Shown here piece after piece: positions 1 through 13,618 of a stretch of 64,000 nt of DNA (the first letter of the stretch is position 1; the number at the start of each line of letters is the position of its first letter). The position numbers and the translations under genes are program-made. This DNA comes from Torreya grandis. Its lineage: Eukaryota > Streptophyta > Pinopsida > Cupressales > Taxaceae. The notes under the pieces are model-generated. The model was not told the DNA's origin. It worked only from the letters and a program-made list of their open reading frames with translations, and made no database searches. The DNA is taken from positions 1 through 64,000 of the forward strand of contig JARHVA010007801.1 in NCBI GenBank assembly GCA_037957365.1, given 5' to 3'.

Positions 1-2590
1 GCATTGGATTTACTATACCAATCTCTACTTGTTCGTACAAGTGAGAAAGGCCTTAAAAAGGCTATAATAAAGGTGAAAAAGTGAGAAGAGTTGCATTAGA
101 TAACTTAAGGAAGGATTAAAGTTTTGAATTGAAATAAAAGAAGATAAATATTTCCAAGGAATCCTATATAAGGCATGATAAGGTATTTAAAGAATTAAAG
201 ACAAGGAATTGAGGACTTATGCCATCAAGAAACTAGAGTAAAAGAGTGGTCCACATGAGAGAGTGGATAGAGATTGAAAGAGATAGATAGAATAATGTAT
301 CAGAGTTAGATGTGGATAAGGAGTAGATAATGAGGGAACTATACATCATTTTATTTCTCTTTTTAATTACCTCATTCAACCATTTTAAAATCTTTGCATT
401 TTGTGTCTATTGAATAGGTGCTTGTCCTATCTGAGTTTGGGTGTCCTAAGGATGAGGTGGATGTTACCAATGCTTGAGTGGGAAAAACATCATCTTGATC
501 TAATTTGGGTGACTTAGATGTAAATTTATGAGTCTAAATAAGATTTAGATTCAATTATTGGGATGATGACAAAGACAATGGAATATCAACTTTGGGAGTA
601 GTAGATACATGAAGTAACACAAAATTGTTTTGAATCTATGATCTATTGAGTGGTATTCATGACCAAGCTTTTAGAATTGGAAATATTAAAAGGAAAAGTA
701 TATAAAGCTATATAAATCCCAAAATTACTTTAAAACACTTCTCCTAACCATTTGATTTGGATTTTGAGCACTTCATGAACTTTATAACTTTAGGAGCTAT
801 ATCATCTTTCTCCTTTTGTGCTTCAACCATGATTTCATTAGTTTCTTCTGCAGAAGAGAGACATGTAACTAATTAATGATGATAAAAGGTGCCTATAATA
901 ATCTATTTAATTGGTTTAGTAAAACTTTCCTTATCTAAATTAACCACTTTTCTTTCAATCCATGTGTCTTGTCTAATATTGTTTGAGTTATTTTTTCCAA
1001 GGATGTAAATTTGGCTTGATTCCAATCAATCTGTGGAAGAGGTTTTGATTACATATCTTATTTATCATATATAGGATATACAACATATTCATCATATTAA
1101 TATATATATTTTTAATATTTTATATATTTAATTAATTGACATGATCCAAACTACAGTGAGAATAGTATCAAATTCTGATTTATTCATAATCATCTAAATC
1201 CATCCAAAATATTCAAAATTAGAAACATGTTGGTAAGTAGATCTAAGATAATTATTGATCATACCTATGACATCAAATGAAGTCCTATTATGAAAATACT
1301 AAAGAGTGGATTGATTCATTTCACCATAAATAGATTTTTATTTGTATGATAAAGCAAAGTGTATCTTTTGATTGAGAATGAGAAGTGTATTCTTGTCTTG
1401 TGTTTTTTGGATAAAAACTTGTGAGTATCAACCAGTTGACATATAAGTTACATTTGTTCCCACTTATTATATACATATCTTCAGAGAATGTAAGAATAGA
1501 TTTCACATATAAATATTCTAAGACGTGATAAATTCTAATCCTGTATGAACCATGTTCCCCACATTTTTATTTCAATAGAAGCTTCAATGGATAATTTTCC
1601 ATTGTATGGATATGATTCAAACATCTAGATGACATACTTCAAGAATAGATCATTGACTATATAGAAGTGATGTAGGATTTACTTCAATGTTAGTTAAGGA
1701 TATAAATCATAAATCCTAGAAGAGGACATATATCCCACTATGTTCAATCCACTATAGATCCTTCTAATGGAAACCATGTAGACTAGTTATAAAGTCACAT
1801 GGAATTTCAATGTTGTAGTCATTTCTGATAATTTTTTATGAATAGAGTCACTATTTAGTTCACCCCATTTGATATCTTACTAATTTTCATGAATGATCCA
1901 AATGTACTTGTACATCCATGGCTAAAAATATTTGGTAGAAATATTTCCAAAAACTCTGTTCAAAAGTGTAATGAGGTCATTGATTTCATTGGTGAACTCA
2001 GACCTTGAGATAACTTTCAATAATCTTTTATCTAATTTTTTGATTTTGAAACTCATTATTTTTTAATCATCCTAGAACTAGAGATTGTGTTTGAATCCTA
2101 AAATTGTTAAGTTAAACTTGGAGTTAAGTCATCATATAACTCACGATTAGGTATTTTGAGCATGTTATTGATGTATTTTGGATGGAGGCAAAAAATATAT
2201 CTCATTTTTGATTTGTGACTTCCCTTCTCTACTTATCATATTAATATTGACTCAAGGTATTCAACTGATGTGGGGAAAGTTATAGATTGAGAAAAACCAT
2301 TGTCATGAAATTTATGAACCCAATGTTTTTTTGAGTTGCATTAACTATCTACCAAAAATATCTTAGATCTACATATCCCCAAAATATATTTATGATATTT
2401 TTAATGTTGGATTCCGTATTTGAAGGGAGAGAGACCCCATGGAATTGATACTTCATGTATCCATTCTTCTTAGGAGTTTTTGACATGTCATATTCATAAG
2501 AGATTAGTTTGTGTAGCAAGTGGATGAATTTTGAAGTAGAATATGGAAATTTAAACAATTACCAAATTCTAAAGATTTACTTTGTAGAAT

Positions 2591-2592
<2 letters not shown>
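1..2592. other. AT-rich DNA, no gene seen
   Basis: All frames are broken by stops every few tens of codons and the few short open frames show no recognisable domain or codon bias. No paired long repeats, RNA gene or terminal repeat was noticed. Likely very old, unrecognisable repeat-derived DNA. Confidence 0.6.
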
Positions 2593-2684
<92 letters not shown>

Positions 2685-2691
2685 ATGCATG
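2593..2691. repeat. (TA)n microsatellite
   Basis: About 100 bp of almost uninterrupted TA dinucleotides with one phase slip near 2628 and a short ATGT tail. The apparent Ile-Tyr reading frame across it is a by-product of the repeat. Confidence 0.95.
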
Positions 2692-4100
2692 TTCAAAGCT
2701 CAAAAGCTAATATTGTGTTGTGAATAGGGTTTAAATCCAAGGGATATTAAACAAGTGTTGAATTCCTATTAGGTGTCAATGAGGGTTCAAAAATCTAATG
2801 AGTGTCAAACATAGGTCAAAAACCTAACCAATGTTGTGCAAGGCTCATATTATTGATAGGTGTTAGGCACTATTTAAAATTCCACTCAGTGTTCTATAGG
2901 GTTTAAAACTTTGAAAGTATTTTTGAATTTATAAAATTATAAATAATAATCTGTAATGTTTGAAAAATTGTCGAGGTGTTGAAATTTTTGGAAACCCACT
3001 AAGTGTTTGTCAAGGACCTAGACTATAAACTTGAGGGGTTTCTAATGAAGATCCAACAATCACTAAAAAATATTATAGTGTTGCACAAAAAATTCATCAA
3101 ATAAATTGAATTGACAAGGACACTCAAGATCTTGCAGATGAGGAAGATTCAAATTTAGTGAGAGAAATCCATAGTCCAAATGGATACAAGATCCTAAAAT
3201 AAAAATGAGATAGAATAAAAGAAGAGTGGTGGTAAAAGTAAAGACTTTCAAGGGATTATAAAGAGAAAAGGCTAAATGAAAATGTAAAGAGGAGAAATGA
3301 GTAGCCAAGGTGGTTATAGGGTAGATGAATTCATCAAATACACATGAAATTAGGGAAATAAATGTTGGGATTGTAGTGTTGGGTTTTAAAAAATAATTTT
3401 GGATGCATCAAGATTCTAAGATGTGTTAAGCATAGGCTTAAGATCTGCTTGAATTCAAAGCAATAATCATAAAAATGACATATGGATTTAGGAAATCAAG
3501 AATCGGAGGCATGTCTCATTTGTGTTAGAAACTTGATATGTGTTTGTAAATAATCAAAAACCCTATATGTGACAAGAATGGTCTTGCATTATACTTATAT
3601 GTTGGATAAATTGTTGGAACTCAAAGCTAACTAAATAGGTGGAAAAAACCTAATGAAGCTTGAAGACTTAGTTTTTTTTACAAACTTGAATTTTGAAGTA
3701 TTCTCAACATAAATTCATGTAATTTTAGGTTCATTTTAAACATGTTTATGTTTGAAATGGATTCTAAAGATGAATGACTTGACCAATTTTCATTGATTTT
3801 ATCTAGTTTTTACAAGGGGGATATTATTTTCACACATGTACAAATTTGAGTACACCATTACTAACATTGATTATTTTAAGAGAACAACATCTTACCTTAC
3901 AGTCATTTAATATCAAATATACTTAATTGAAATCTTGATGGTTTTTTGATAAACTTCTTATAAAAGGTTTTAGGTGATGCATTCAATTATAGGGATAGGG
4001 TTCCAATGGGGTTAAAACAATTATTTTTAATGATGATTTATCTATTGTCCATGTTAAATGTAATGTTATTTATAATTTTATATAATATTCAATAATTGAC
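2692..4100. other. AT-rich DNA, no gene seen
   Basis: Nothing recognised. The open frame of 81 codons on the minus strand at 3063-3308 has no known motif and no supporting context. Confidence 0.5.
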
Positions 4101-4760
4101 CACTTCACATCCCCTTTCTAATTTTACATGCATGTATATGCCTTATATATTCAATAATATATTTTTGGGTTGACATTTATTTATTGAACATTTTGGAAGG
4201 AAGAGGTGGAGAAGGACATGGGTAAGGAGGATGCTAACTGAAATCATGATGAGTTTATTCCCACAAATGTAATTTTTTTTTAATTATTATTCTTTATTCC
4301 ATTGTCATGTTCATATAGGTTTTGTTTGTTGTATATAATGATATAAGTCATGATTGGAAATGTAGTTTTTGATAATATTAAACATTTGAATACCTAAAAA
4401 CTCCACTTTCTAATTTTACATCCTTACATGTACACATGTATATGTATTATATATGCAATGATATATATTTTGATTGATATGTATATATTTATTATTATGA
4501 TGGGATGAGGTGGAGAATAGAAGGGTGAATAATATGTTAATGACAATTATGATAATTTCATCCCCACAAATATAATATTTTGTTGTAATTCAACTTATTT
4601 CTTCCATCACCATTCTCATTTAGGTTATTTATTTTCTATGCAATAATATAAGTATTTAATAGCATATATAAATTAACCAATTTTAGTATAATGAAGTGAA
4701 GGAAAAAATGTTGAGTAAGATGGTAATGGTGAAGATGATAGTGATTAACTTACATACTCC
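4101..4760 (+). repeat. ~290 bp direct repeat, two copies plus a partial third
   Basis: Copy 1 (about 4101-4392) and copy 2 (about 4393-4680) share, in the same order, a block with 'tttctaattttaca', an ATATAT-rich stretch, a 'gaggtggagaa' block, 'cccacaaat' and an 'aataatataagt'-like block. A third partial copy with a related 'gaagtgaaggaa' block follows at about 4690-4760. The repeats are diverged by many substitutions and small indels, so the duplication is old. No coding function was identified. Confidence 0.5.
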
Positions 4761-4899
4761 TCAAAATCTGATCATGATGAGGAAGAACAAACAATTGTAA
4801 AATATATTTATTATTTATCAGGATGATTGGTTATTATTGTTTATTTAATATTTTTTTTGTATTATTTTAACCATGTGATTATTTCTTAAATTTTAGTTT

Positions 4900-6330
4900 A
4901 CAAGTGAATACAAGATTACTATTAGGGGTATTGATAAAAAAAAATTACACTAATGTTTACTACACCCATGGACCATATATTCTAATGATGGTGGCCATAC
5001 ATTTTAGTCATTGGAGAGACTCAACACTCACCAGAATAAGATTCATGGTAGGCATATTGTTTCAAGGAGGCCTCCAATTTGTGTATGAAGTGTAAAAAGG
5101 AATCTAAGGGAAGGGCATACACACTAACACAAATTGAACATAGGTCAATAGAGTGGATGATAAAGAATCAAAGCTTGAGTGTTGGAGTATATTTTCCACT
5201 TAGATGATTAAAGTGAATGTATTTCAAGTTTGTAATCTATGTGACACAAATATAAAGGCAATAAATGAATAAAGGAGTCTATATGAATTTATTAAAAACA
5301 TTAAATGGAGATGGCATGTCTAAACTATGAAGAGGAAGTATTCTTTGGAAATGCAACAAGAAGGATAAGGATAAAATAAGGCATAATGTATAAAAAATTA
5401 AATAGTAGGGAGATACAATGTGTTGAATAACTTGCATGCATGAAAATTTATCTCTTATTATGCTTGTTAATAGTTATTTTCATATTTCCTAAAAAACCAT
5501 CATTACTAAATGATAGACATGATCCAAAAACATGTTCTAGAGAAGGTGATGACTTTATGCTGAGTTAGTACCTTTAAAGAAAATGGAAAAGTGTTTGTGA
5601 GGAAAAGAAATGAACAATATGGAAATTATTATCTTATTTAATAAATTTAATTTAATTTAAATATCCAAAAAAATGCTATTAATTCTATTTTTAACACTTA
5701 ACTTATTCTAATATTTATTATACACCCTTTTTAGAGGAATGCCATTAAGGAAAAACAAGAACTAGAGACTGTTATAGTGTTGAGTGATGAAGTTAAAAAT
5801 GATAAGGATGATACATCATTGGCTGTTAATGAAACTCACACCAATTCATATTCCTCTTCCATTACCCATTTTTGTTTACACCCCAATGATGATGTATGGT
5901 TGTACACACCAAAGATTGTATGGCTATGAAAGGTACCATTTATCTATTGATTAGGGTAAACCTTACCATTTTATATTGACCCCTAAAAATACTTATATTC
6001 TCACCATTCACAAGTCTATGATTGAGGAGTTAGAGTTCTGGTTTTCCTTTGCTAACACTGATGATGACACACTCTAGAAAAATGTCTAGTCAAATGTAAT
6101 TTGGCCCTTTAGTGATATAAACATTAACACATAAACAAATATGGTAATAAAATCATCAAATGTAAGAACTATTGATTTCATTTTCACTTTGATTCATATT
6201 CATTAAACCCTCTCATATTTTCTCTTTATTTAGTTATATCTTTTAAATTCCTTTAGGATTCACATGAAGAGGAGGTGGTGTTTTCAAAAGCATTACGAGC
6301 CATTTATCGATAGTGTGAGATATATGCACT
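4900..6330 (+). pseudogene. possible decayed coding region of unknown kind
   Basis: Several short plus-strand frames here have protein-like composition and can be strung together only across stops and frameshifts. Examples are a 63-codon frame ending near 5095, which contains HFSHWRDSTLTRIRFMVG, a frame around 5225 reading CDTNIKAINE before a stop, and an acidic frame around 5740-5930. I recognise no family. It may be a relic of a transposon gene, or chance open frames in AT-rich DNA. Nothing is intact. Confidence 0.2.
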
Positions 6331-8000
6331 TGGAAATTGAACCTCACCAACTCAAATTAAAAAATAAAATAAAAGTAGTTAGATAAAATGCGTATTTTAG
6401 ATAATGATTTAAATCAAATATGTTGATAACTGTTTCATAATTGTTGGCTTTAGATTTCATACGTACTGTGTTCATAATATCCTATTATGTTGGAATTGAT
6501 AATAACTATTGCATGTGTATTGGTCATATCATAAATTGGTTGGATTAAAAATGGGTGTCTTTTTTTATATACTTGAATAAATGAATTTTGTCCATATATT
6601 ATGAAGTTTAATAAATAGTGGAGTCTAGGTGGATGAAAAAGGTTGTTTTGCATGGTGACATTATACAAGCGAAATTTAAGGAACTAGTGAATTTCATATG
6701 TCAACTTATTTACAAATTTGAGGCTATGTAATCACATGTCTTATACTGAGGCATCCATAAAAATAGTGGTTTTTACATATTTATACATTGATGGATGATT
6801 TTAGGGTGGTGTTTGCATATGATGTGGGCATGATTTTGATATGAATGGATTTGGATTGATTTTTTATATGGATATCCTTGTTCAAGGTGTTTACAATAAA
6901 AATTAGTTTATAGCTGAATAAAATGCAAGCATTTAATCCTCAAAGATTAGTATTGTGTATTAGAGGCATAATGTAGGTTAAACCATTGGGAAAAGTTTAG
7001 AAATGTGAAATAGATGGATTGTATTATTTTTGTCTATAAATTAATATATCAAGAATGAACTCACCTTCAGTGATGTTGTGTAAGAACAATAGCAGTAAAA
7101 ATATCAATAATATTTTCATTTAGAATGCATTAAAATATTTTGTTTTCTAATTTGTACATTTATTTTTGTGTTGGTATGTCTATTTTTAAGCATGTATGTT
7201 GCATATATAGAGTTATCTTTAAACAATGTACCATTAGAAATAATTATCAGTTCTAGTTTGTTCATGTATCTTTCTAGTGTCATACATCCTTCCATGTTGT
7301 AGTTTCTTATTTAACGTTTACCATAATTGTGTTATTTGGATTACATTATTCATGAACAATATATTAATAATTTTTTTACATTTTAAATGACATAATTCCC
7401 CCTTTTGTGAGTTATGTGGTAGTGTGTCTCATGTTCATGTGGTTGGATTACCTATTTATTTCACTAATTTTTAGGCTTGAGTTTAGCCAAGATAGTGCAT
7501 TCTAAAGTACTCAGAGAATTAAAAATGTATTCAATTTATATCAAAATATAATATAATATTTACTTCTAAATATGATGTAATTTTCACATATTTTGGTAGG
7601 AATTTCACTGTAGATAGATATAACCAATTAAAGCAAAAATGGTGTTTGTGATGTTAGGTAATATTTTAATTGTGAATTATTTTTTTCCAATCAATAAAAA
7701 TTTAGATGAATAAGATCGTCACTTTTATCCATTTATTTTTTAATAATTCCCCAAAAAATTATCTTTATGATTTTCAAAACATAGTCTTAATTGATATTTA
7801 ATTGAAGAGATTCTTACTTAAGAAAAGCTTACTAATTTTTTTTATATCATTTATTTTTTAATATGTATGAATTAATTTCAATAACTATTATCTAATAGTT
7901 TGCACTCATATACTTTTCAAGAGAAGAGATTATGAATGCTCTAAGCATTGACTATTTGTTAGGGGGCACCAAGAACAACAAACATGCACTGATGCCCAAC
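6331..8000. other. AT-rich DNA, no gene seen
   Basis: No coding region, RNA gene or long repeat recognised up to the sharp left boundary of the solo LTR at 8001. Confidence 0.5.
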
Positions 8001-8850
8001 TGTTAGGATCTTGCTCTCCACAAATAAGAGCACAATATGATTACCTTGTATTAGCAACTAAACATGGAATTATACCAGAATGAACAAGTAACTAGAATTC
8101 ACACATAGCACAGAATATGAGAGACAATACACTATCTTGTATTAATACTCGTACAGAAAAGAATACAATAAAGAGACGCCACACTCTTCCACCTTACAGA
8201 GGCTTCCCACACCTCAAGTGTATAGTAATTATTCTTCAAAACACTCTCCTACCAAAAATGGTCCCAACACACAACTCACACACAGAATTGGTGTTCACCT
8301 CTCCAACCAGTTAGTAATAACCCTGCCAGTACACCAAGCACTCTAAAGTACTTCAAGTAGATCTCCCATGAACATGCAACCTGCAATTCAACAGACCATA
8401 CTTATACATGTAGATCTCCTATGAGCTTGCAACAACCTGTAACTCAATGATCTTACAATGGAAGGATCTTCCTTGCCTTCCTTTTCAGCTCATCATTACA
8501 ATACATGCCAATGGGTCTATAAATAGATCCTAGACTTAAACAATAACTTAGACTCTTAATTCAGAATAATTATCCACGCAGCTCAAGACTCAAAATAGCC
8601 TTTACATGCAAACAATCAATTCAACTAACTAACTGTTCATGCAATAAACAGTTCTAGAACACACAGGCGACCGACGTCGGTCCCTGTCTAACTGGTGCTG
8701 ACCAACGTCGACTGACTCCCTGCCGATGCTGGTTGCCATCTGCATTCATCATGACCAATGTCAGTCATACTGCCGATGCTAGTACTTCTATAACTTAGCA
8801 ACCTCTCCATGTCTGCAACAAGTTGAAGCTTTTAGCTTCACAACCTAACA
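8001..8850 (-). mobile_element. solo LTR of the copia family found at 52-57 kb
   Basis: The reverse complement begins TGTTAGGTTGTG and ends in a CCTAACA-like terminus, matching both LTRs of the element at 52055-56767 along its length. Shared blocks include the one around 'accatttttggtaggagagt', the 'gggatctatttatagaccc'-like block and the GACCGACGTCGGTC dyad cluster. It is about 850 bp against 949 and 922 bp, so small deletions are present. No internal region follows on either side, which makes it a solo LTR, the usual product of LTR-LTR recombination. The flanking 5-mers (ccaac and ctatt) do not match, so there is no target-site duplication. It may derive from recombination between two elements, or the flanks have mutated. 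Confidence 0.9.
8664..8790 (-). repeat. GACCGACGTCGGTC dyad array inside the solo LTR
   Basis: A perfect 14 bp palindrome GACCGACGTCGGTC lies at 8669-8682. It is followed by degraded copies such as gaccaacgtcgact, tgccgatgctggt, gaccaatgtcagtc and tgccgatgctagt, spaced roughly 20-30 bp. The stretch is GC-rich compared with the surrounding DNA. Equivalent arrays lie in the other LTRs of the family and in the gypsy LTR near 59 kb. Confidence 0.85.
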
Positions 8851-8904
8851 CTATTGACTGTGATGGATAGTAATGTAATGTTATTGAACATTAGAGGGAA
8901 ATTG

Positions 8905-9420
8905 TAACCCTAGGGTGTGATTGAAATCATTGTTGATTAATAATTATTAATACTAAAAATATTGAATGTTCATTATATTATTAAATATTTTATAGTATAG
9001 GTATTAGTTCATTAAATGACCATAGCTACAATGATGGGTTATTAATTACTAGATTTATTAATTGTTATTTAGATTATTAATTATTAAGTATAAAAATTAT
9101 CAATCCATTGAATGACCATATCTACTATTGTAGGTTTTTAATTATTAAAATTATTATGGATTACTTAAATTATTAATTATCTAATATATAAGTATCAATT
9201 CATTGAATGATCATTACTAGTATTGTGGATTACTAGTTATTGAAATCATTGTGGATTACTCAAATTATTAATTACTGAATAATGGAAGTATCACTTCATT
9301 GAATGAATATAGTTAGTAGTTTGGATTGCTAATAATTGAAATCACTGTGGATTAATTGGATCATTAATTATTAAATAGTAAGACTATCAATTCATTGAAT
9401 GAAATCATTATGTATTAGTG
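8905..9420. repeat. ~95 bp tandem repeat, about five copies
   Basis: The anchor 'ttcattgaatga' and variants recur at about 9010, 9111, 9202, 9297 and 9393, each followed by a 'ctactattgtggatta' block and an 'attattaatta' block. The period drifts between about 91 and 101 bp. Units are diverged and AT-rich with no coding content. It looks like an old local satellite-like expansion. Confidence 0.8.
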
Positions 9421-11274
9421 GTCATAAATATTTAACATAGAAGTATCATATATATTTATTGCTCAGTATTATTTATTACATATAAGTATTAATAATTTCA
9501 TTGTATGCATATAAGTATGAATACATATAAGTAGTAATTATCTCATATTATCTTATTGGGTTCCAATTCATCATGTTCACATGTAATCCTTATGAATTCA
9601 CATGTGACAATGAATTATTGTGGGGTTAAGTACTCAGTAGGAATATGCACATGATCTTGGGGAATGGTGCTTCATGTGACCTCTCTATTTTTCATCCACT
9701 CATCTCATTTCATGTGTTTATTTATTAAGATAACTCACACAACACATCATATTAAATGCGCTTCACATATTATATGGTCATATTATATTATAGATATATT
9801 TTTTTATGAAAATAATAAGTATGCAATGGTATAATTTCATATTTTTTCTCCCACTACATATCAATTTTATTTAGTCTTTAAAGTTACATACTATTTAGTG
9901 TTTAATGAAACATGTGTGTGGTGTAGGTAGGGTAAACAAATGTTGTAGTAGGGAGGAATAGGAAGATGATGGATAAGGTGGATTGCAACACTTTGAATAA
10001 TATTATGGATTATTCTTGAGTTACTCCCAATATATTACCATGATAATTACTTGTGGCTTGGTCCTTTCATTATTGCTTAAATGTTTTTGAAAATAACCTT
10101 TGTATTTGCCCTATATGCACTATCCTATAAAAAATGAGGTCATATTAATAATGGATAAAATATATGTATATCCAAAATAAACCATGGAAAAAATAATATA
10201 CTTTGATGGGAAGGAATATAATTGAGTAATATTTTCAATGTCCAAATTTCCCTCATTTTCTTGGCCTACCAACAAGACACCATGTTGGCCTTATATCTCT
10301 ATTGTATATTTATTTGGTTTAATATGGAACATAAAAAGGCATGTAAAAATGTAATCCTTAGATTTTTTTTGTGTCCATATAGTGTTATTTATCTTTATTT
10401 GTAGTTTTTACTCCTTTTTTTATTCACGATGCATGATAAACTATTTTTTGTAATCTTCTAGTCAAAGATAGTGTTACTATCTACTACTGGATCATGTCAA
10501 ATAAGGAAGAATTGAATCTTATTAAATGTTATATCATAATATGGTATTTTATATCTAATTTTCCCATTAATATATATTTAAACCTTTTGTGAACAAAATA
10601 TGGTGACTTTCCTAAATTGAGAAATGTGCTCAAAATGTTATCCCTTACATTGAACAATGAATCATTATTGCATTAATAAAATAGTCATGTTTAGGTCCTC
10701 ATTGGAATATGTATTTTTCAATCATGTAAGGATATGTATATGAATTAACCTATGGGAATAATTAAAATGCCACCATCTACAAACATGTAGGTGTAGATGT
10801 GGGGATAGGGCCACCATTTAAAACTAAGGTACGTGAGTATATTAATAATGGTACAACATACAACCATATTATTTAAAAATATATTATCTATAATATGTGA
10901 GTATGAGACAATATTCTCACCCTTTTACTATAGTTTACTAGTGATTGTTAAATTATCAATGGGACTCGAAGGATTGAGTTTGTCATAAAACTATCCCTTC
11001 AACATTATCGTAAATTCCGATAAATCTAAAAATGAGAGATTTATCTATGAAAAACCGAAAACATTTTTAAATATTTTAAAAAATGAAGTGAAATATAGGA
11101 TGGAAATACATTTTGATATAGCATCCATTCTCTTCCTTGTTAGTGAAATAAGTTTTGACCACTATCTTATGGGGATCATGATGTAAAACTTAAGTAGATC
11201 ATTCTTAGATGGCACTAAGATTTCATTTGAGGTGGATGTTTTAAATTTTGTAGGATGGGGAATAAAGAAAGAAA

Positions 11275-11276
<2 letters not shown>
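9421..11276. other. AT-rich DNA, no gene seen
   Basis: No coding domain, RNA gene or long repeat recognised. The 60-codon frame at 10222-10404 has no known motif. Confidence 0.5.

Positions 11277-11349
<73 letters not shown>
11277..11349. repeat. (AT)n microsatellite
   Basis: About 72 bp of uninterrupted AT dinucleotides. Confidence 0.95.
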
Positions 11350-11350
<1 letters not shown>

Positions 11351-12126
11351 CTAGTGGCAATGGAATAGCCATGTTATCCTGAGATGGGAAAGTAGAGGTG
11401 TATAAGAATAAAAATTTGGATAATGTAGAGCGTTGATACTCTTATTTTGGCCAAGAGATGGTAGTAGTAGTTCATGAAATTGATATGTTTTTTTAATTAT
11501 TATCATAGAATTTTTACTCATTTCAATAAAAACTTGAAACATATTTTGATACAAAATAGGGCTAAAATAGGCCCAATGTCTCAGATGCAACTATGGGTCT
11601 TTAACTTAGGGATGAGGCCACATTCATCTATTCATATATAATTTGGAAAAAAAATAGTTAAAAGTGCATATATAAACCACAAAAAATAGTTCACAACCTG
11701 CAATGAAACTAATTTTATTAAATTTTACTTAAGGGTAAGAACTGTTAGATCGAATAATGATCTAATGGTACTCATTTACCTCATTTGGAAATTATAATGG
11801 AAGTGAAGTAGTAGTTGTATATAGTTTATTTATATTTTTGGATGAATAATTAAAATTTTACAATATATTGTCATGAATCCTTTATTTTACATAACCTCTC
11901 ATTGGGATTGTGGGAAGCTTTGCCACCTATTAAAGGAGAAATATGAATAGTTTAAAAAATGTTTGAAATACAACTTTTTAAATATAAGCCAAGTAGCTTA
12001 ACATAAGTATATTAAGCACATAAATACTTTTTCATGGTTATTATTCCTCATAATTTATTATTTTTGTATAATAATCTTATAAATTGATTATAAATTATGT
12101 TATAATTATGTTAGAAAATATAACAT
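11350..12126. other. AT-rich DNA, no gene seen
   Basis: A 79-codon minus-strand frame (11351-11590) has no recognisable motif. Nothing else was noted. Confidence 0.45.
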
Positions 12127-12270
12127 AAATAAAAGGCAATAAAATATAACATTTTATGGTAGAGGAGGTATGTGTAGATAACTCATGATTTATTATTTTT
12201 GTATAATAAATAAAAGGCAATAAAATATAACATTTTATGGTAGAGGAGGTATGTGTAGATAACTCATGAT
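12127..12270. repeat. 81 bp tandem duplication, nearly perfect
   Basis: The unit starting 'aaataaaaggcaataaaa' at 12127 repeats at 12208. The second copy runs to 12270 with essentially no mismatches, making a recent duplication with a period of 81 bp, a multiple of three. The minus-strand frame across it therefore repeats a peptide beginning HELSTHTSS, but no function is implied. Confidence 0.9.
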
Positions 12271-13618
12271 ATTTAAAACAAGGTTTTATAATTTTGAATT
12301 TAGGTGTAACACCATGGCATTGAGTCCTTATGTTATAAAGCATTGCTTCACCTAAAAAACCATAATTGTAGGTTAGGATCAATTATGAATTAGATTATAT
12401 ATTTTATCATTATATGCAATGATATTTTATAGAATTCTAAAAATATTTTATTCTAATTGAGAACCCTATCATGTCTCTTATATAAAAAACAATTATGATT
12501 GTATATAATTTATGGAATGTTCAAATAATAAATTTCCATTCAATAATGTAATTTTTTATAGAGACTTTCCTACAAGTGGGAAATGAAGCATACTTAAAAC
12601 AACCCTAATGATATAAGTTTTAATGTTTTTTTTATGTGCATGAAACCATTTGGTTATAGCCCAAAAAAATTGAATAAAATTGAATAACATGATTGAATCA
12701 TATAACATCATAGCATATGATCATTATACATTCATGATTGACCTTATTTATTGTGTTAGGTATGTTGAGGAAGCCTTTATAGCTTATCTGTTGAGAAAGG
12801 TTTTTCTATCCTGGTTTATGCTATGTAGATTATATTTTTGATATATTGACTATTTTAATTACATGTCAATACAAAACATGAAAGTTAGAAACACAAAAAC
12901 AACAACAACAACAACAACAAAAAACAATTTTTTTGGTTTTCCATTTGGTTTTTTTAATAGTTTAAATTACTTATATGCATGTGTAGTTTAATTTTGTTCT
13001 TAATGCAATAAGATAATGTGATTTTATTTCATCATTTAAAGATAATACCTTTATCTTTTCCTTTTATTAATTTCATTCTGTTACATAATGCATTATTTTC
13101 TCACTTAAAAACAGTTGTTTTATGGCAAGGTAACATGTATGGTCTGGTTCTTGACATAGTTATTTATGCATTTAATAAAAAGATTGTGAATTTATGAATT
13201 TCAATGCCAACATTTCAGAATGCAATGTATGATGACAATGTGAATTAAATTAAAGTGCTATCTTGGTGATTTTTTTTTGTTACTTAATAAGCATAAAGTT
13301 ACTCTAACAAAACTTGTGAATAGATTATATTCTTGGCATAAGTTTTATAATGAAAGTAATTTATAGTTAAAATATCCTTATAAATTTCAATTCCTTATTC
13401 ATAGTCACATACATTATCAATTATTATATTATAATTCTAGTATATTTGTTGACATATATTTACTTTTCCTTCACTATTTGTGCATATATAGTGTCATCAA
13501 GACTTAGAATTAAATATAAGTAGTTAATTTGAATTTCATTTGTGTTTTATTTTGGATTATGTCTATTCACTTAAATTTTTTATTTGTTCCATTATTTTTT
13601 ATCCTCTAAGATTAGAGT
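12271..13618. other. AT-rich DNA with a short (AAC)n tract
   Basis: Apart from the (AAC)n run at about 12897-12920, no feature was recognised up to the LTR boundary at 13619. Confidence 0.5.
12897..12920. repeat. (AAC)n microsatellite
   Basis: About eight AAC/CAA trinucleotides in a row, flanked by short A runs. Confidence 0.9.

Noticed and set aside
2509..2727. 72-codon frame rich in Ile-Tyr
   Set aside because: Produced by the (TA)n microsatellite, not a gene.
4900..6330. Possible host gene with introns
   Set aside because: No convincing splice-joined exons or known domain; frames contain stops. Listed only as a low-confidence relic.
8664..8790. Regularly spaced palindromic repeats resembling a CRISPR array
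   Set aside because: Units are degenerate, spacers are not uniform, the DNA is a plant LTR, and the same array recurs in several LTRs. It is a retroelement feature.
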